Part shown: positions 3,983 to 6,190 of the stretch, one piece after another | Position numbering within the stretch: position 1 is the first letter of the stretch | Layout of the letters: each line of letters begins with the position of its first letter | NCBI GenBank assembly: GCA_019415505.1 | Contig: DXZC01000119.1 | Span: forward strand, 1-6,190 | Length of the DNA: 6,190 nucleotides | Direction of reading: 5' to 3' | Source: Peptococcaceae bacterium | Lineage (GTDB): Bacteria > Bacillota > Dehalobacteriia > UBA7702 | Translations under genes and position numbers: made by a program | Notes under the pieces: model-generated | Databases searched by the model: none | What the model was told of the DNA's origin: nothing | What the model saw: only the letters and a program-made list of their open reading frames with translations

Positions 3983-5341
3983 ATGAAGCTAAAAGCTAAT
4001 GTCTACGGCACAGTTTTTTCTTTTAAATCTGTGGCGGAGGTTCTGGCGAAAGCCAACGAAGTAAAAGCCGGCGATACCCTTCAGGGCGTGGCGGCGGAAT
4101 CGCAGACTGAGAGGGTAGCAGCTAAATTGGTATTGAGCCGTCTTACCTTAGAGGATATTTACGAAAATCCTGTTATACCCTACGAAAAGGACGAGGTTAC
4201 CCGCATAATTTACGATGATCTTAATAAATCCACCTATAATAAATTTAAAAATTACACCATTGGCGCTATCCGTGAATACGTGCTCTCTCAACCGGAATAC
4301 GAAGTTCTCAAGTTAGGCCGGGGCATGACCTCTGAAATGATTGCCGCTGTGGCTAAGCTTATGAGTAACATGGACTTGGTTGCCGCCGCCGCTAAGCTGC
4401 GGCCTACCAGCCGTTGTAACACCACTATGGGGGTAAAGGGCACCATTGCTTATAGAAATCAGCCTAACCATACAACAGACGATGTTAACGGTATCATGGC
4501 CTCTATGAAGGAAGGCTTTACCTATGGCTCCGGCGACGCCGTTATTGGTATTAATCCGGTGGAAGATAACCCGGAAAACACCGCTTATCTCTTGAAAACC
4601 GCCCATGAATTTATGGATAAATGGGGCATACCCACCCAGGCTTGTGTTTTGGCCCATGTAACCACCCAAATGAAAGCCCAGGAATTGGGCGCTCCCATTG
4701 ATGTTTTCTTCCAATCTATTGCCGGTACCCAGGCCACTAACGAAGCCTTTGGTATTGACGCCGCGCTGCTGGCTGAAGCCAGAGAGGCAGCCCGCCTGGG
4801 CGGTACAAGCCTCGGCCCCAACTTTATGTATTTTGAAACTGGTCAGGGCTCGGAGCTTTCCCTGGAAGCTGACGAAGGCGTGGACGAAATGACCTTGGAA
4901 GCTAGAACCTACGGCTTTGGCCGCCACTTCCAACCCTTCATGGTGAACAATGTTTCCGGTTTTATCGGACCTGAAACCATTTACGATGGCCGTGAAGTAG
5001 TCCGTGCCGACTTGGAAGACTTGTTCATGGGTAAATTCCATGGCCTGCCAATGGGCATTGCCCCCTGTTATACTAACCATATGAATGCTGACCAAAACGA
5101 CCAAGAAATGGGTACCATGCTCTGTGCTATGGCTGGTTCCTTCTATTTCATGGGCGTACCTGGCGGCGACGATGTTATGTTAAATTATCAGGATACCAGT
5201 TACCATGATGACGCCACCGTCCGTGAAGTTTTGGGCTTGCGTCCCTTGCCTGAATTTGAAAAATGGATGGAAAAAATGGGCTTAATGGAAGACGGCCACC
5301 TCACCCCCCTTGCCGGTGACCCGTCTATCTTTGATAAATAA
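3983..5341 (+). CDS. eutB: EutB, ethanolamine ammonia-lyase large (alpha) subunit
   Basis: This is the catalytic TIM-barrel subunit of adenosylcobalamin-dependent ethanolamine ammonia-lyase (EC 4.3.1.7), which converts ethanolamine to acetaldehyde and ammonia with EutC inside the microcompartment. At 452 residues it is full length and alignable with the enterobacterial enzyme from MKLK to the C-terminal GDPSIF. Active-site segments are visible: YRNQPN (157-162, with Arg158 and Gln160 matching E. coli Arg160 and Gln162), GINPVED (189-195, Asn191 for Asn193), FETGQGS (284-290, Glu285 for Glu287) and CYTNH (362-366). The residue matching E. coli Asp362, a substrate amino-group contact, is Ala360 (MGIAPCY rather than MGCDCCY). 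That marks a divergent EutB clade or altered substrate binding. The start has a perfect Shine-Dalgarno sequence. eutC follows after 15 bases. The reactivase gene eutA is not adjacent. The numbering of the reference enzyme is from memory. Confidence 0.95.
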   Translation: MKLKANVYGTVFSFKSVAEVLAKANEVKAGDTLQGVAAESQTERVAAKLVLSRLTLEDIYENPVIPYEKDEVTRIIYDDLNKSTYNKFKNYTIGAIREYVLSQPEYEVLKLGRGMTSEMIAAVAKLMSNMDLVAAAAKLRPTSRCNTTMGVKGTIAYRNQPNHTTDDVNGIMASMKEGFTYGSGDAVIGINPVEDNPENTAYLLKTAHEFMDKWGIPTQACVLAHVTTQMKAQELGAPIDVFFQSIAGTQATNEAFGIDAALLAEAREAARLGGTSLGPNFMYFETGQGSELSLEADEGVDEMTLEARTYGFGRHFQPFMVNNVSGFIGPETIYDGREVVRADLEDLFMGKFHGLPMGIAPCYTNHMNADQNDQEMGTMLCAMAGSFYFMGVPGGDDVMLNYQDTSYHDDATVREVLGLRPLPEFEKWMEKMGLMEDGHLTPLAGDPSIFDK

Positions 5342-5342
5342 T

Positions 5343-5349
5343 GGAGGTG
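5343..5349 (+). promoter_or_regulatory. Ribosome binding site that sets the GTG start of eutC
   Basis: GGAGGTG begins one base after the eutB stop codon, and its GGAGG core ends nine bases before the GTG at 5357. The next in-frame ATG (5378) is too far away and would remove part of the predicted N-terminal helix. Confidence 0.75.
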
Positions 5350-5356
5350 CATAAAG

Positions 5357-6190
5357 GTGGCAGATTACAATAACGAAATGGAAAGAAAAATAGTCGAATC
5401 CGTTTTAGCGGAATTACGCAAAAGCGGCGGGGCCACCCCCCAGACTACTGTAAGTATAAATACACCCACTGCCGGTTCTAACCCTGTGTTTGATGATGGT
5501 GTTATTGAGTTACCGGATATTAGCGTTCCCATGGTTGACAATCCCCATAACCAGTCCTCCCTGGAAGCTATGAAACGGATTACTAACGCCCGCATTGCTT
5601 TGGGCCGCTGTGGTACTCGTCAGAAAACCGATCCCTTGATTCGCTTCCTGGCTGACCATGCCGCTGCCAGAGACGCCGTATTCTTGGATGTAAGCGAAGA
5701 TTTTTTGCGCAACAATAACCTGGAAGTTATCACAACTGAAGCCGCTACCAAGGAACAATTCCTGACCGAGCCCAACCGGGGTACCGTGTTGAGCGTGGAC
5801 GGCCGCCGTGTTTTACAAAACGTATGTAAAAAGGGTGTGCAGGTACAAATTATTGTAACTGACGGCTTGAGTTCCAGAGCTATTGAGAGAAATATTGAAG
5901 ATATTATGCCTCCCTTGCTCAACGGCCTGCAAGGTCTTGGGGTTACGGTCGGCACTCCCGTTTTTGTGAAAAACGGCCGCGTGCGTGTTATGGATGATAT
6001 TGGCATGGAATTAGGTTGCGATGTGGTTGTTAATCTCATTGGCGAAAGACCCGGCTTGGGTACTGCCAGCAGCATGAGCGCCTACCTCATTTACAAACCT
6101 ACCAAGGATACTGTAGAAGCTGACAGAACCTTGATTTCCAATATATATAAGGGCGGTACTCCGCCGGTAGAAGCTGGCGCCCAATTAGTA
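5357..6190 (+). CDS. eutC: EutC, ethanolamine ammonia-lyase small (beta) subunit, cut by the window edge
   Basis: The frame is open for 278 codons to the last base of the window, so the 3' end lies outside; by comparison with E. coli EutC about 20-30 codons are missing. EutC pairs with EutB and helps hold the cobalamin coenzyme. Recognisable family blocks are TRQKTDPLIRFLADHA (87-102), VQIIVTDGLSSRAI (163-176), IMPPLLNGL (183-191), VGTPVFVKNGRV (198-209), LIGERPGLG (227-235) and VEADRTLISNI (253-263) followed by GGTPPVEAG (266-274). Residues 5-21 form a predicted amphipathic helix, followed by a Gly/Ser/Thr/Pro-rich linker (22-43). That is the layout of a microcompartment encapsulation peptide, as described for Salmonella EutC. 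The start is a GTG with GGAGGTG upstream, 15 bases after eutB. No internal damage is seen. Confidence 0.93.
   Translation, partial: MADYNNEMERKIVESVLAELRKSGGATPQTTVSINTPTAGSNPVFDDGVIELPDISVPMVDNPHNQSSLEAMKRITNARIALGRCGTRQKTDPLIRFLADHAAARDAVFLDVSEDFLRNNNLEVITTEAATKEQFLTEPNRGTVLSVDGRRVLQNVCKKGVQVQIIVTDGLSSRAIERNIEDIMPPLLNGLQGLGVTVGTPVFVKNGRVRVMDDIGMELGCDVVVNLIGERPGLGTASSMSAYLIYKPTKDTVEADRTLISNIYKGGTPPVEAGAQLV

Noticed and set aside
4313..5104. 263-codon minus-strand frame opposite eutB
   Set aside because: It is a shadow of the conserved eutB frame, without a convincing start site or recognisable motifs.
5365..6075. Three minus-strand frames opposite the right-hand end
   Set aside because: The + strand is open from 5357 to the window edge and encodes EutC; the minus frames are its shadows.

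Overview
The window looks like an anaerobic Firmicute (Clostridia or Negativicutes). Shine-Dalgarno sites are strong (GGAGG type), intergenic DNA is very AT-rich while genes are of moderate GC, and it combines an MttB-superfamily methyltransferase with a cobalamin-dependent ethanolamine system. The exact genus cannot be read from the sequence. Product names rest on recognised sequence similarity recalled from known families; no search was run.

Layout, all genes on the + strand. (1) Positions 1-377 are AT-rich, with no convincing gene but with a near-perfect sigma-54 (RpoN) promoter at 266-281. (2) Positions 378-1823 encode a non-pyrrolysine MttB-family (COG5598) methyltransferase. It appears monocistronic: two hairpins follow it, the second a strong intrinsic terminator at 1862-1899. 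(3) After a 350-base gap, a consensus sigma-A promoter (TTGACA, 17 bases, TATGAT; 2097-2125) drives a HAD-family phosphatase at 2177-2815. (4) A second near-perfect sigma-54 promoter (2961-2980), preceded by repeats that could be activator sites, precedes an ethanolamine-utilisation (eut) microcompartment operon: eutS (shell protein), eutP (GTPase-like/acetate kinase), eutB and eutC (large and small subunits of adenosylcobalamin-dependent ethanolamine ammonia-lyase). eutC is complete at its 5' end but is cut by the right edge of the window, probably about 20-30 codons short.

How it fits together. EutBC splits ethanolamine to acetaldehyde and ammonia inside a protein-shelled compartment to which EutS contributes; EutP probably acts in the acetyl-phosphate/acetate branch. 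MttB-family proteins demethylate quaternary or tertiary amines onto a corrinoid protein. The methyltransferase and the eut operon carry almost identical sigma-54 elements (TGGCACGG then TTGCA), so they may answer to the same enhancer-binding activator. Joint control would make sense if the methyltransferase acts on a methylated precursor or relative of ethanolamine such as choline; that is inference. Also notable: eutV, eutW and eutA, often found between eutP and eutB in Firmicutes, are absent there, and EutB has Ala at a position where the enterobacterial enzyme has a substrate-contacting Asp.
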